A stretch of 64,000 nt of DNA from CAWDZK01 sp963807005 (GTDB lineage: Bacteria > Actinomycetota > Actinomycetes > JACCUZ01), in NCBI GenBank assembly GCA_963807005.1, contig CAWDZK010000001.1, positions 372,001-436,000 of the forward strand. The letters are read 5' to 3'. The notes under the pieces were generated by a model. The model made no database searches. It had not been told where the DNA came from and saw only the letters and a program-made list of their open reading frames with translations. Below are positions 24,638 through 34,036 of this stretch, piece by piece (the stretch's first letter is position 1; each line of letters starts with the position of its first letter). A program made the position numbers and the translations under genes.

Positions 24638-25795
24638 ATGCGCGGGACGACGAGGGGTCGGCACTCGGCAGGGCCCCGTCGGTCCCTGCTGCGGTCGGTG
24701 CTGTCCACCGGGCCGACGCTCGTGCTCCAGGTGGCCATCGTGCTCGCGCTGGTCGCCGGGACCACCGCGTTCGTCCGGCTGGACAAGACGGTCACCGTCT
24801 CGGTCGACGGCAGGGAGCGCCAGGTCCACGGCTTCGCCCGCACGGTGGGTGACCTGCTCGACAGCGAGGGAGTCAGTTACGACCGGACCCACGACCTGGT
24901 CAGCCCGTCACCCGAGGACCGGCTCGAGGACGGCGAGAAGGTCGTCGTGCGCTACGGCCGGCCGGTGCTGCTGACCGTCGACGGCCGCACCCGCACGGTG
25001 TGGACCACGGGCCGCACCGTGTCCGAGGCGCTCCTGCTGCTCGGCGTCCGCTCCGACGGCGCCTGGGTCTCGGCGTCCCGCAGCCGGCGGATCACCCGCG
25101 GCGGAATCCAGCTCGACGTCCGGATGCCGCACCACCTCACCTTCCTCGCCGACGGCGACCGGCACGAGGTGACCACGACGGCGACGACCGTGCGCGGGGC
25201 GCTGCAGGAGTCGGGCGTAGAGCTGCGGACCCAGGACCGCGTCTCGACCGACCTCAGCAGCCAGCCGTACGCCGAGCAGGTCGTGTCGGTCACCCGGGTC
25301 GACGGCAAGCGGGTGGTCGAGGAGCGGCCCATCGCCTTCGACACCGTGAAGAAGAAGAGCAACGATCTCTACCAGGGTCAGACCAAGGTGCTGGAGCCCG
25401 GCAAGGTCGGCATCGAGGTGCGGACCTTCCGGGAGACCTACCTCGACGGCACGCTGGACTCCCGCACGCGGGTCGCCACCGAGGTCGCCAAGGCCCCCGT
25501 CACCGAGGTCCTGCTCGTCGGCACCAAGAAGCTGCCCGACAACGCGCCCGCGGCCGACGGGCTGAACTGGGCGGCGCTGGCCAACTGCGAGTCGAGCGGC
25601 AACCCGAAGGCCTACAACCCGGCCGGGCCGTTCTACGGGCTCTACCAGTTCATGGCGAGCACCTGGCGCGCCGTCGGTGGGGTCGGGCTGCCGAGCGACG
25701 CGAGCCCGTCCGAGCAGACCTACCGGGCGCAGATCCTCTACAACCGCAGCGGCGCGGGTCAGTGGCCGGTCTGCGGCCGCTACCTCTTCAGCTGA
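24638..25795 (+). CDS. rpfB: Resuscitation-promoting factor RpfB
   Basis: Secreted or membrane-anchored peptidoglycan-cleaving transglycosylase of 385 residues that helps regrowth of dormant cells. After the N-terminal TM (about residues 26-46) come three DUF348 domains, each ending in a pattern like GRTVSEALLLLG, at about 50-95, 110-150 and 165-215. A G5 domain is next (about 225-300). The C-terminal Rpf domain (about 310-385) has LNWAALANCESSGNP with the catalytic Glu and GPFYGLYQFMASTWRAVGG. The ATG at 24638 is preferred; a GTG at 24587 would add 17 residues. A long hairpin in the leader region may regulate it. Confidence 0.93.
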   Translation: MRGTTRGRHSAGPRRSLLRSVLSTGPTLVLQVAIVLALVAGTTAFVRLDKTVTVSVDGRERQVHGFARTVGDLLDSEGVSYDRTHDLVSPSPEDRLEDGEKVVVRYGRPVLLTVDGRTRTVWTTGRTVSEALLLLGVRSDGAWVSASRSRRITRGGIQLDVRMPHHLTFLADGDRHEVTTTATTVRGALQESGVELRTQDRVSTDLSSQPYAEQVVSVTRVDGKRVVEERPIAFDTVKKKSNDLYQGQTKVLEPGKVGIEVRTFRETYLDGTLDSRTRVATEVAKAPVTEVLLVGTKKLPDNAPAADGLNWAALANCESSGNPKAYNPAGPFYGLYQFMASTWRAVGGVGLPSDASPSEQTYRAQILYNRSGAGQWPVCGRYLFS

Positions 25796-25815
25796 GGGTG
25801 GCGACCGCCCACCCC

Positions 25816-26682
25816 ATGGCTCGCGACGTGCCCGAGCTGCTCGGGCCGGCCGAGGTGCGCGAGCTCGCGGCCCGGCTCGGGATCCGGCCCACCAAGACGC
25901 TGGGCCAGAACTTCGTCATCGACCCCAACACGGTGCGCCGGATCGTCCGGGCGGCCGAGGTGGGAGCCGGTGACCATGTGGTCGAGGTCGGCCCGGGCCT
26001 CGGGTCGCTGACCCTCGGGCTGCTGCCGGAGGCCGCGTCGGTCACCGCCGTCGAGGTCGACGAGGTGCTGGCCGGCCAGCTGGCCGCGACGGTCGCGCGG
26101 CACGCGCCGTCGTACGCCGACCGGCTCACGGTCGTCACCGCCGACGCCCTGCGGCTGGAGACCCTGCCCGGCCCCGAGCCGACCGCCCTGGTGGCGAACC
26201 TGCCCTACAACGTGTCGGTACCGGTCCTGCTGCACCTGCTGGAGCGGCTCCCGTCCCTGCGCCGGGTCCTCGTCATGGTGCAGGCGGAGGTGGCCGACCG
26301 ACTCGCCGCCGCACCGGGCAGCAAGGTCTACGGCGTGCCGTCGGTCAAGGCCGCCTGGTACGCCGACGTGCGGCGGGCGGGCGCGGTCGGGCGGACGGTG
26401 TTCTGGCCGGCCCCGAACGTCGACTCCGGGCTGGTGGCGATGACGCGTCGGGAGCCACCGGTGACACCGGCGTCGCGGGCCGAGGTCTTCGCCGCCGTGG
26501 ACGCCGCGTTCGGCCAGCGGCGCAAGACGTTGCGGGCCGCCCTGGCCGGGTGGGCCGGGTCGGCCGATGCGGCCGAGGCCGCGCTGCGCGCCGCCGGCAT
26601 CGACCCGCGGACCCGCGGCGAGGCGCTCGGGGTCGTCGAGTTCGCCCGGCTGGCCGCGCACCGCCCGGCGATCTCCACCTAG
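25816..26682 (+). CDS. rsmA: 16S rRNA (adenine1518/1519-N6) dimethyltransferase KsgA
   Basis: A 288-residue SAM enzyme that dimethylates two adjacent adenines in helix 45 of 16S rRNA. It has PTKTLGQNFVIDPNTVRRI near residues 23-41, motif I VVEVGPGLGSLTLGLL near 55-70, VTAVEVDEVLA near 76-86, and the catalytic NLPYNVSVPVL near 128-138. The C-terminal domain ends with RRKTLRAAL and GIDPRTRGEALGV. The ATG at 25816 is used; a GTG at 25798 right after the rpfB stop would add six residues. It is the third gene of the tatD-rpfB-ksgA-ispE series. Confidence 0.95.
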   Translation: MARDVPELLGPAEVRELAARLGIRPTKTLGQNFVIDPNTVRRIVRAAEVGAGDHVVEVGPGLGSLTLGLLPEAASVTAVEVDEVLAGQLAATVARHAPSYADRLTVVTADALRLETLPGPEPTALVANLPYNVSVPVLLHLLERLPSLRRVLVMVQAEVADRLAAAPGSKVYGVPSVKAAWYADVRRAGAVGRTVFWPAPNVDSGLVAMTRREPPVTPASRAEVFAAVDAAFGQRRKTLRAALAGWAGSADAAEAALRAAGIDPRTRGEALGVVEFARLAAHRPAIST

Positions 26683-26685
26683 GGT
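26680..26685 (+). promoter_or_regulatory. -10 element TAGGGT overlapping the ksgA stop
   Basis: TAGGGT starts with the TAG stop of ksgA and ends 6 bases before the ATG of ispE, so ispE may have its own leaderless transcript. Confidence 0.4.
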
Positions 26686-26691
26686 CGAGCC

Positions 26692-27602
26692 ATGACCTCG
26701 GTGACCGTGCGCGCCCCCGCCAAGGTCAACCTCGGGCTGGCCGTCGGTGCCCCGCGCCCCGACGGCTTCCACGACGTGGCGACGGCCTACCACGCGATCT
26801 CGCTGCACGACGAGCTCGTCGTGGCGACGTCCGACGACCTCGTCGTCAGCGTCACCAACGCCGACGGGGTCGCGGTGGACGACGTACCGCAGGACCGCAC
26901 CAACCTGGCCGTTGCCGCCGCGCTCGCGCTCGCGGAGCGGACCGGCATCGAGCCGCTGGTGCGGCTGCACATCACCAAGGCGATCCCGGTCGCCGGGGGG
27001 ATGGCCGGCGGCAGCGCCGACGCGGCGGCGGCTCTCGTCGGCTGCGACGCGCTGTGGCAGACCGGCCTGTCCCGCAGCGAGCTGCTGGCGATCGCGGGCG
27101 AGCTCGGCAGCGACGTGCCCTTCTCGCTGGTCGGCGGCACCGCGCTGGGCACCGGCCGTGGCGAGGTGCTGACCCCGGTGCTGGCGCGCGGCCGGTTCGA
27201 GTGGGTGGTCGCCGTGGCCGACGGCGGGCTCGCCACGCCGAAGGTGTACGCCGAGTGCGACCGGCTCCGTGCCGGTGTCCCCGTGCCGGAGCCGCGGGTG
27301 CCCGATGCCTTGATGGCCGCGCTGCGGTCCGGCGACGCCGGTGCGCTCGGGGCCGCCCTGCACAACGACCTCGAGGCCGCCGCCTGCTCCCTGCGCCCGG
27401 AGCTGCGGGCGACCCTCGAGACGGGGACCGAGGCCGGTGCCCTCGGCGGGCTGGTCTCCGGCAGCGGGCCGAGCGTGGTGTTCCTGGCGCGCAGCAGGGA
27501 GCACGCCATCGACATCGCCGTGGCGCTGAGCGCCACCGGCACCTGCCGCTCGGTCCGGCGGGCGCACGGGCCGGTGCCCGGCGCCCGGCTGGTCGGGGCG
27601 TA

Positions 27603-27603
<1 letters not shown>
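26692..27603 (+). CDS. ispE: 4-diphosphocytidyl-2-C-methyl-D-erythritol kinase
   Basis: GHMP kinase of 303 residues that phosphorylates CDP-methylerythritol in the non-mevalonate isoprenoid pathway. Motif 1 is VRAPAKVNLGLAVG near residues 5-18 with the catalytic lysine, GHMP motif 2 is PVAGGMAGGSADAAAAL near 100-116, and motif 3 is GLVSGSGPSVVFLA near 252-265. Its catalytic Asp is in GSDVPFSL. Length is normal. The final TAG shares one base with the GTG of the ABC-F gene (TAGTG). The pathway supplies polyprenyl carriers for the O-mannosylation and cell-wall genes elsewhere in the window. Confidence 0.95.
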
Positions 27604-29411
<1,808 letters not shown>

Positions 29412-29430
29412 GCCGATGCGCCTGTGCCGA

Positions 29431-29450
29431 TCCCGCCCGAGCGTGCGGGA
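29431..29450 (+). terminator. Weak hairpin after ABC-F gene
   Basis: TCCCGC (29431-29436) and GCGGGA (29445-29450) pair across 8 bases, 19 bases after the stop. A T-tract is absent, so this is only a possible terminator. Confidence 0.3.
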
Positions 29451-29527
29451 GCAGCCGCTCGGCCGAAAGGAGGCCGCCGAACGACCGAGTTGGGCCGGGT
29501 CGAGGACGAAGCGGCTGCGGCGGCGCG

Positions 29528-29533
29528 TACGCT
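29528..29533 (+). promoter_or_regulatory. -10 element TACGCT, leaderless start
   Basis: TACGCT ends 7 bases before the ATG at 29541, with no ribosome site between. Confidence 0.45.
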
Positions 29534-29540
29534 CCGGCGC

Positions 29541-30233
29541 ATGCCGGTGGCGCTGGAGTGGGGCCCGCTCGGCGCCCGGACCCTCGCCGAGCGCAGCGAC
29601 GTCGTCGTCGTGGTCGACGTGCTGTCCTTCTCGACCGCGCTCACCATCGCCATCGAGCGCGGTGCCCGGGTGTGGCCGCACACCGGCGGCGAGGCTGCCC
29701 GGCAGCTGGCTCGCGACATCGACGCGGTGCTGGCCGGCAACCGCAACTCGCACGAGGGGCTGACCATCTCGCCGGTCAGCCTGCTCGACGTCGACGCGGA
29801 CACCCGGCTGGTCCTGCCGTCCCCGAACGGGTCGTCGATCGCGTACGCGGCGATCAACGGCGACGTGCCGGTGGTGGCGGGCTGCCTGCGCAACGCGGCC
29901 GCCGTGAGCCGCTACCTGGACGACTTCGACCGGGTCGCCCTGGTGCCGGCGGGGGAGCGCTGGGGGGACGGCTCGCTGCGACCGGCGTACGAGGACCTGG
30001 TGGGCGCCGGCGCCGTGGCCGACCGACTGCTCGCCCGGAACCCAGCGCTAACGCTGACGCCGGAGGCCGAGGCCGCCGCCCTCGCCTTCCGCTCGCTGCG
30101 ACCGCTGGAGCTCTGCCCGTCCGGGGTCGAGCTGGTGGAGCGCGGCTTCGCCGAGGACGTCCGGCTCGCCGGCGAGGTCGACGTCAGCGAGGTCGTGCCG
30201 GTCCTGCGCGAGGGCAGGTTCCTCGCCGCGTGA
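29541..30233 (+). CDS. 2-phosphosulfolactate phosphatase (ComB) family protein
   Basis: A 230-residue protein of the ComB family. It shows VVVVVDVLSFSTALTIAIERGA near residues 22-43, the conserved Asn-Arg pair in LAGNRNSHEG near 69-78, LVLPSPNGSSIAYAAING near 93-110, VVAGCLRNAAAVSRYL near 114-129, and VALVPAGERWGDGSLRPAYEDL near 135-156. Archaeal ComB hydrolyses 2-phosphosulfolactate in coenzyme M synthesis. No other coenzyme M gene is in the window, so the bacterial role is open. The start follows a -10 by 7 bases. The frameshifted amidase gene begins 8 bases after its stop. Confidence 0.82.
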   Translation: MPVALEWGPLGARTLAERSDVVVVVDVLSFSTALTIAIERGARVWPHTGGEAARQLARDIDAVLAGNRNSHEGLTISPVSLLDVDADTRLVLPSPNGSSIAYAAINGDVPVVAGCLRNAAAVSRYLDDFDRVALVPAGERWGDGSLRPAYEDLVGAGAVADRLLARNPALTLTPEAEAAALAFRSLRPLELCPSGVELVERGFAEDVRLAGEVDVSEVVPVLREGRFLAA

Positions 30234-30240
30234 GCGTCCG

Positions 30241-31376
30241 GTGAAGCAGGGCCCGGCCTGGCTGCTCCGGCTCGAACCTCCGGCGGGGGACGGGCCCACC
30301 GTCGCGGTGAAGGACGCGATCGACGTGGTCGGCACCGTGACGACGGTCGGCGCCCGCAGCCGCGAGGACTCCGGTGTCGCAGCGGCCGACGCCCCGTGCG
30401 TGGCCGCGATCCGGAGCTCGGGCGGCCGGATCGTCGGCAAGACCAACCTCAGCGAGCTGTGCTGGTTCGCCGACGGCGTCAACGAGCACACCGGCACCCC
30501 GGTCAACCCGCTGGCCCCGGCCCGCGTGCCCGGGGGCTCCTCGAGCGGGTCCGCGGTGGTCGTCGCCCGCGGTGAGGCGGACCTCGCGCTGGGCACCGAC
30601 ACGGGTGGCTCGGTGCGCATCCCGGCTGCCGCCTGCGGCGTCGCGGGGCTCAAGACGACCCGCGGTCGGGTGCCGACAGGAGGCGTGTTCCCGCTGTCGC
30701 CACCGCTGGACACCGTCGGACCGCTGGCCCGCGACGTCGCCGGGCTGGTCACCGCGATGAGGCTGCTGGAGCCGGGCTTCAGGTCACGCTCCCGGCGCGG
30801 CGACCGGTCGTCGTGCGACTGCGGCTCGGGGACGACGTGGGGGTCGACGCCGCCGTGGACGACGGGGTGGACGAGCTGCTCGCCGCGGCCGGCTGGGAGG
30901 TGCACGAGCACCGGGTGTACGGGTGGCCGGGCCTGGTCCGGGCATCCGGCCGGATCCTCGACGCGGAGGCCGGCCCGGCCCAGGCCTTCCTGCTGGAGCG
31001 CCGCGACCTGCTCAGCGACCGGGCCCGGGCGGCGATCGAGGGGAGCCTGCGCGAGCGCCCCGAGGACGTGGCCCGGGCCCGGGAGCTGACCGCGCGGTTC
31101 GGCGAGCAGCTGGCGGGCGCGCTCGCCCCGGCCGACGCGCTGGTGCTGCCGACGCTGGTGGGGCCGCCGCCGCTGCTGGACGACTCCGACGAGCTGCGGC
31201 TCACGGTGCTCACGGTGCCGTTCAACGTGCTGGGCTGGCCGGCCCTGTCGGTGCCGGTCCGGGCGGCCCGGGGAGGAGGCGACGTCCCGCCGTCGGTCCA
31301 GCTGGTGGCCGGCCCCGGGGCGGAGGAGCGGCTGCTCGGGCTGGGGCTCGGCCTGCCGTCGTACGGCCCGGCCTGA
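30241..31376 (+). pseudogene. Amidase (AtzF/GatA-type), single-base frameshift
   Basis: Amidase-signature enzyme of about 378 residues split by a frameshift. The first frame carries VAVKDAIDVVG with the catalytic Lys, PGGSSSGSAVVVARG, and TDTGGSVRIPAAACG with the cis-Ser and nucleophile Ser. It makes sense up to LLEPGF at 30780. From there the family sequence continues only in the frame of 30783-31376 (VTLPARRPVVVRLRL and on to a normal C-terminus). A single missing base around 30778-30785 would restore it. The first frame otherwise runs as Pro/Arg-rich nonsense to 31089. All catalytic residues precede the break. It is either a real pseudogene or a sequencing error; there is no slippery heptamer to suggest programmed shifting. 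Confidence 0.8.
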
Positions 31377-31387
31377 AGAAAAGGGCG

Positions 31388-31882
31388 TCAGCTGCCGGTC
31401 TCGAACGGCGCGACCAGCCGACGGAGCAGGTCCGACAGCGTCTCGCGGTCCCCGGGGGTCAGCGCCGCCAGCAGGTCTCGCTCCCGGGTCAGCAGGTCCG
31501 CCAGCGCGGCATCGACCCGATCCTTGCCGCGCGGGGTGAGCCGGACCCGGACGCCGCGACGGTCGGCGGGGTCCGGCATCCGCTGGACCAGGCCGCGGAC
31601 CTCGAGCCGGTCGACCCGGTTGGTCATGGTCCCCGACGTCACCAGCGTCTGGGCGAGCAGCTGGCCGGGGGACAGGACGTACGGCCGGCCGGCCCGCCGC
31701 AGGGCGGCCAGCACGTCGAACTCCCAGACCTCGAGCTCGTGCGCCTCGAACGCGCCGGCCCGGGCCCGGTCGAGGTGCCGGGCCAGCCGGGTGACCCGGC
31801 TGAGCACCTCGAGCGGCCGGACGTCCAGGTCCGGGCGCTCCCGCGCCCAGGCGGCGACCAGCCGGTCCACCTCGTCCTGCAC
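31388..31882 (-). CDS. MarR-family regulator (TamR-like)
   Basis: A 164-residue winged-helix repressor. The DNA-binding domain (about residues 47-125) has LSPGQLLAQTLVTSGTMTNRVDRL as helix-turn-helix and DRRGVRVRLTPRG as wing. The helices at both ends form the dimer. It is divergent from a trans-aconitate methyltransferase gene, and two TTGA-CA-TCAA palindromes lie between the genes. In Streptomyces the MarR protein TamR controls a divergent tam gene and responds to trans-aconitate and citrate, and the arrangement here is the same. The start GTG 31882 gives the normal family N-terminus. It converges with the amidase. Confidence 0.88.
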   Translation of the reverse strand: MQDEVDRLVAAWARERPDLDVRPLEVLSRVTRLARHLDRARAGAFEAHELEVWEFDVLAALRRAGRPYVLSPGQLLAQTLVTSGTMTNRVDRLEVRGLVQRMPDPADRRGVRVRLTPRGKDRVDAALADLLTRERDLLAALTPGDRETLSDLLRRLVAPFETGS

Positions 31883-31919
31883 CGCGCACCTCCGTGCCGA
31901 CGATCATGACCGAGAACTG

Positions 31920-31933
31920 TCTTGACATCAAGA
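31920..31933. promoter_or_regulatory. MarR operator 1 (tam promoter -35)
   Basis: TCTTGACATCAAGA is a near-perfect palindrome (TCTTGA and TCAAGA around CA). It covers the TTGACA -35 at 31922-31927, so binding would block RNA polymerase on tam. Confidence 0.75.
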
Positions 31934-31950
31934 TGCACCTCCGGCAAAGT
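31922..31950 (+). promoter_or_regulatory. tam promoter
   Basis: TTGACA at 31922-31927 and CAAAGT at 31945-31950 are 17 bases apart, an acceptable -35/-10 pair for tam. The first MarR operator covers the -35 and the second begins one base after the -10. Confidence 0.5.
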
Positions 31951-31951
31951 A

Positions 31952-31965
31952 TCTCGACATCAAGA
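31952..31965. promoter_or_regulatory. MarR operator 2
   Basis: TCTCGACATCAAGA matches operator 1 at 13 of 14 bases and starts 32 bases after it, which places the two sites on the same face of the helix (about three turns). Confidence 0.7.
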
Positions 31966-31994
31966 CGTCCGACGGGGAACTGTGGGAGGCAGCC

Positions 31995-32777
31995 GTGCAG
32001 TGGGACCCGGACCGCTACCTCGCGTTCGCCGCCGAGCGCGGCCGCCCGTTCCACGACCTGGTCGACCGGGTGGCTGCCGAGGACCCGCAGGTCGTGGTCG
32101 ACCTCGGCTGCGGGCCGGGCAACCTGACCGCGACCCTGGCCCGGCGCTGGCCGCGCGCGACGGTCCACGGCCTGGACTCGTCACCGGAGATGATCGAGAC
32201 GGCGGAGCGCGAGCACGGCAAGGACCAGGTGCGCTTCGAGGTCGGTGACCTGCGCGACTGGCGGCCCGCCGAGCCGGTGGACGTCCTGGTCTGCAACGCG
32301 ACCCTGCAGTGGGTGCCCGATCACGTCGCGCTGCTCCCCGGTCTGCTCCGCCAGGTCCGGCCGGGTGGGTGGCTGGCCTTCCAGGTGCCGGGGAACTTCG
32401 GCGAGCGCAGCCACACGGCGATGGCCGAGGTCGCCACGTCACCTCGGTGGTCCGCCGCGTTCGCCGGCCGCGACCGGGCCCGGCCGGCTGTCGAGCCGGC
32501 GCAGACCTACCTCGAGCTGCTCGCCGGCCTCGGCTGCGCCGTCGACGCCTGGGAGACGACCTACCTGCACGTCCTGCCCGGCGACGACGCCGTCGTGCAG
32601 TGGGTGACCGGCACGGGGCTGCGCCCGTACCTGCAGGCGTTGAGCGACGACGAGCAGCGCGCCGCGTTCCTCGCCGACTACCGGGCGCTGCAGGCCGAGG
32701 CGTACCCCAGCCGCGAGTGGGGCACGGTGCTGCCGTTCCGGCGGATCTTCGTGGTGGCGCGACGGGGTGCGAGGTGA
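31995..32777 (+). CDS. tam: Trans-aconitate 2-methyltransferase
   Basis: A 260-residue SAM-dependent methyltransferase that esterifies trans-aconitate, a by-product of aconitase that inhibits the TCA cycle. The Tam N-terminus WDPDRYLAFAAERGRPFHDL is present, with SAM motif I VVDLGCGPGNLTATLARRWP near residues 35-54, HGLDSSPEMIETA near 60-72, and NATLQWVPDHVALLPGLL near 101-118. The C-terminal WVTGTGLRPYL near 200-210 is typical. GGGAGGCAGCC precedes the GTG at 31995 as ribosome site. Control by the divergent MarR protein through the two operators is inferred. The GTG of the VOC gene overlaps its stop. Confidence 0.93.
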   Translation: MQWDPDRYLAFAAERGRPFHDLVDRVAAEDPQVVVDLGCGPGNLTATLARRWPRATVHGLDSSPEMIETAEREHGKDQVRFEVGDLRDWRPAEPVDVLVCNATLQWVPDHVALLPGLLRQVRPGGWLAFQVPGNFGERSHTAMAEVATSPRWSAAFAGRDRARPAVEPAQTYLELLAGLGCAVDAWETTYLHVLPGDDAVVQWVTGTGLRPYLQALSDDEQRAAFLADYRALQAEAYPSREWGTVLPFRRIFVVARRGAR

Positions 32778-33163
32778 CCACCACCGGGCGGAGCGGTCTG
32801 GTGGGGCTGCACCACGTGCAGCTGGCCTGCCCACGTGGGTCCGAGCAGGTGCTCCGGGCGTTCTACGGCGACGTGCTGGGCCTGACCGAGGTACCGAAGC
32901 CGCCCGAGCTGGCGGCCCGCGGCGGGGTGTGGTTCCGCTCGGGTGCCCTGGAGCTGCACCTGGGCGTCGAGGACGACTTCCGGCCGGCCCGCAAGGCGCA
33001 CCCGGGGCTGCTCGTGCGCGACCTGACGGCGTACGCCGACCGGTTGGCCGCGCACGGCGTGCCGGTCAGGTGGGACGACGCGTTCCCGGGGTTCCGCCGC
33101 TGCTACGTCGACGACCCGCACGGGAACCGGCTCGAGCTGATGGAGCCGCTCGACCCGTCCTGA
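32774..33163 (+). CDS. VOC (glyoxalase/bleomycin-resistance-like) family protein
   Basis: A 129-residue vicinal-oxygen-chelate protein with the two beta-alpha-beta-beta-beta units. LVGLHHVQLACP near residues 9-20 holds the first metal histidine, FYGDVLGLTEVPKP follows, ELHLGVEDD is near 57-65 with the second histidine, and the last strand CYVDDPHGNRLELMEP near 112-127 carries the terminal glutamate. Several family members are lyases, isomerases or resistance proteins. The GTG overlaps the tam stop (GTGA), so it is co-expressed and probably under the same MarR control. The substrate is unknown. Confidence 0.85.
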   Translation: MTTTGRSGLVGLHHVQLACPRGSEQVLRAFYGDVLGLTEVPKPPELAARGGVWFRSGALELHLGVEDDFRPARKAHPGLLVRDLTAYADRLAAHGVPVRWDDAFPGFRRCYVDDPHGNRLELMEPLDPS

Positions 33164-33166
33164 TGG

Positions 33167-33826
33167 TCAGTGCCGGGTGCCGTCGTGCAGCTCCGGTCTG
33201 GCCTCGAGGCCGGACAGGCCGTTCCAGGCCAGGTTGACGAGGTGGGCCGCGACCTCGGCCTTCTCCGGCCGACGGGCGTCCAGCCACCACTGACCGGTGA
33301 GCGCGACCATGCCGACGAGCATCTGCGCGTACATGGGGGCGAGCTTCGGGTCGAAGCCGCGCTCCGTGAGCTGGTTGGCCATGATGTGCTCGACCTGGCT
33401 GGCCGCGTCGCCGATCAGCGACGAGAACGTGCCCGTCGACTGGGCCACGGGCGAGTCGCGGACGAGGATGCGGAAGCCGTCGGACGAGGTCTCGACGTAG
33501 TCCAGCAGTGCGAACGCCGCCCGCTCGAGCAGGTCGCGCGGATGGCCGTTGCTGCTGAGAGCCCCGGTGATCGAGTCGAGCAGGGTGCGCATCTCGCGGT
33601 CGACGACGACCGCATAGAGACCTTCCTTGCCGCCGAAGTGCTCGTAGACGACCGGCTTGGATACCGACGCCCTGGCCGCGATCTCCTCGACCGACGTGGC
33701 GTCGAAGCCCTTCTGGGCGAACAGCGAGCGCCCGACGTCGAGCAGCTGCTCGCGCCGCTGCTTGCCGGTCATCCGGCGCCCCTCGCGCCGGGCGCGGGGG
33801 GCCGGCCCTGCGCTCTCGGTCGCCAC
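33167..33826 (-). CDS. TetR-family transcriptional regulator
   Basis: A 219-residue one-component repressor. The N-terminal helix-turn-helix is ATSVEEIAARASVSKPVVYEHFGGKEGLY (about residues 44-72). The C-terminal ligand/dimer domain has VETSSDGFRILVRDSPVA and TGQWWLDAR near 175-183. The start GTG 33826 is supported by TACGGT 6 bases upstream; a later ATG at 33772 would still keep the DNA-binding domain. A TetR gene near glmU is known from other actinobacteria (Rv1019 in M. tuberculosis). The ligand is unknown. Confidence 0.88.
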   Translation of the reverse strand: MATESAGPAPRARREGRRMTGKQRREQLLDVGRSLFAQKGFDATSVEEIAARASVSKPVVYEHFGGKEGLYAVVVDREMRTLLDSITGALSSNGHPRDLLERAAFALLDYVETSSDGFRILVRDSPVAQSTGTFSSLIGDAASQVEHIMANQLTERGFDPKLAPMYAQMLVGMVALTGQWWLDARRPEKAEVAAHLVNLAWNGLSGLEARPELHDGTRH

Positions 33827-33832
33827 CGCTGC

Positions 33833-33838
33833 ACCGTA
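33833..33838 (-). promoter_or_regulatory. -10 element TACGGT, leaderless start of TetR gene
   Basis: On the minus strand TACGGT ends 6 bases before the GTG at 33826, with no ribosome site between. This decides the start. Confidence 0.45.
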
Positions 33839-33969
33839 GCGGACCCCTGACGGCGAGCTGTCCGTGATCTTCGCGGAGCCGCCACCCGCCCGACATGTCC
33901 GGGTCCATCGCACGACGCCGGGGTCAGGTCCCGGCGGACGGGTGCTGCTCCGTCCTTTCCCGAAGTGGG

Positions 33970-33990
33970 GGCGGCGACCAGGTCGCCGCC
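33970..33990. promoter_or_regulatory. Perfect 21-base odd palindrome
   Basis: Arms GGCGGCGACC and GGTCGCCGCC flank a single A, 46 bases before the HTH gene at 34037. It could be an operator for that gene or a hairpin. Confidence 0.45.
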
Positions 33991-34036
33991 TGGTCACGCC
34001 CTCGGGTTGTGTCCGGGGCCCGGGGTCTGATGCCTC

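Noticed and set aside
30241..31089. Programmed frameshifting to explain the amidase
   Set aside because: No slippery heptamer or downstream pseudoknot is apparent at 30778-30785; a deletion or sequencing error is simpler.
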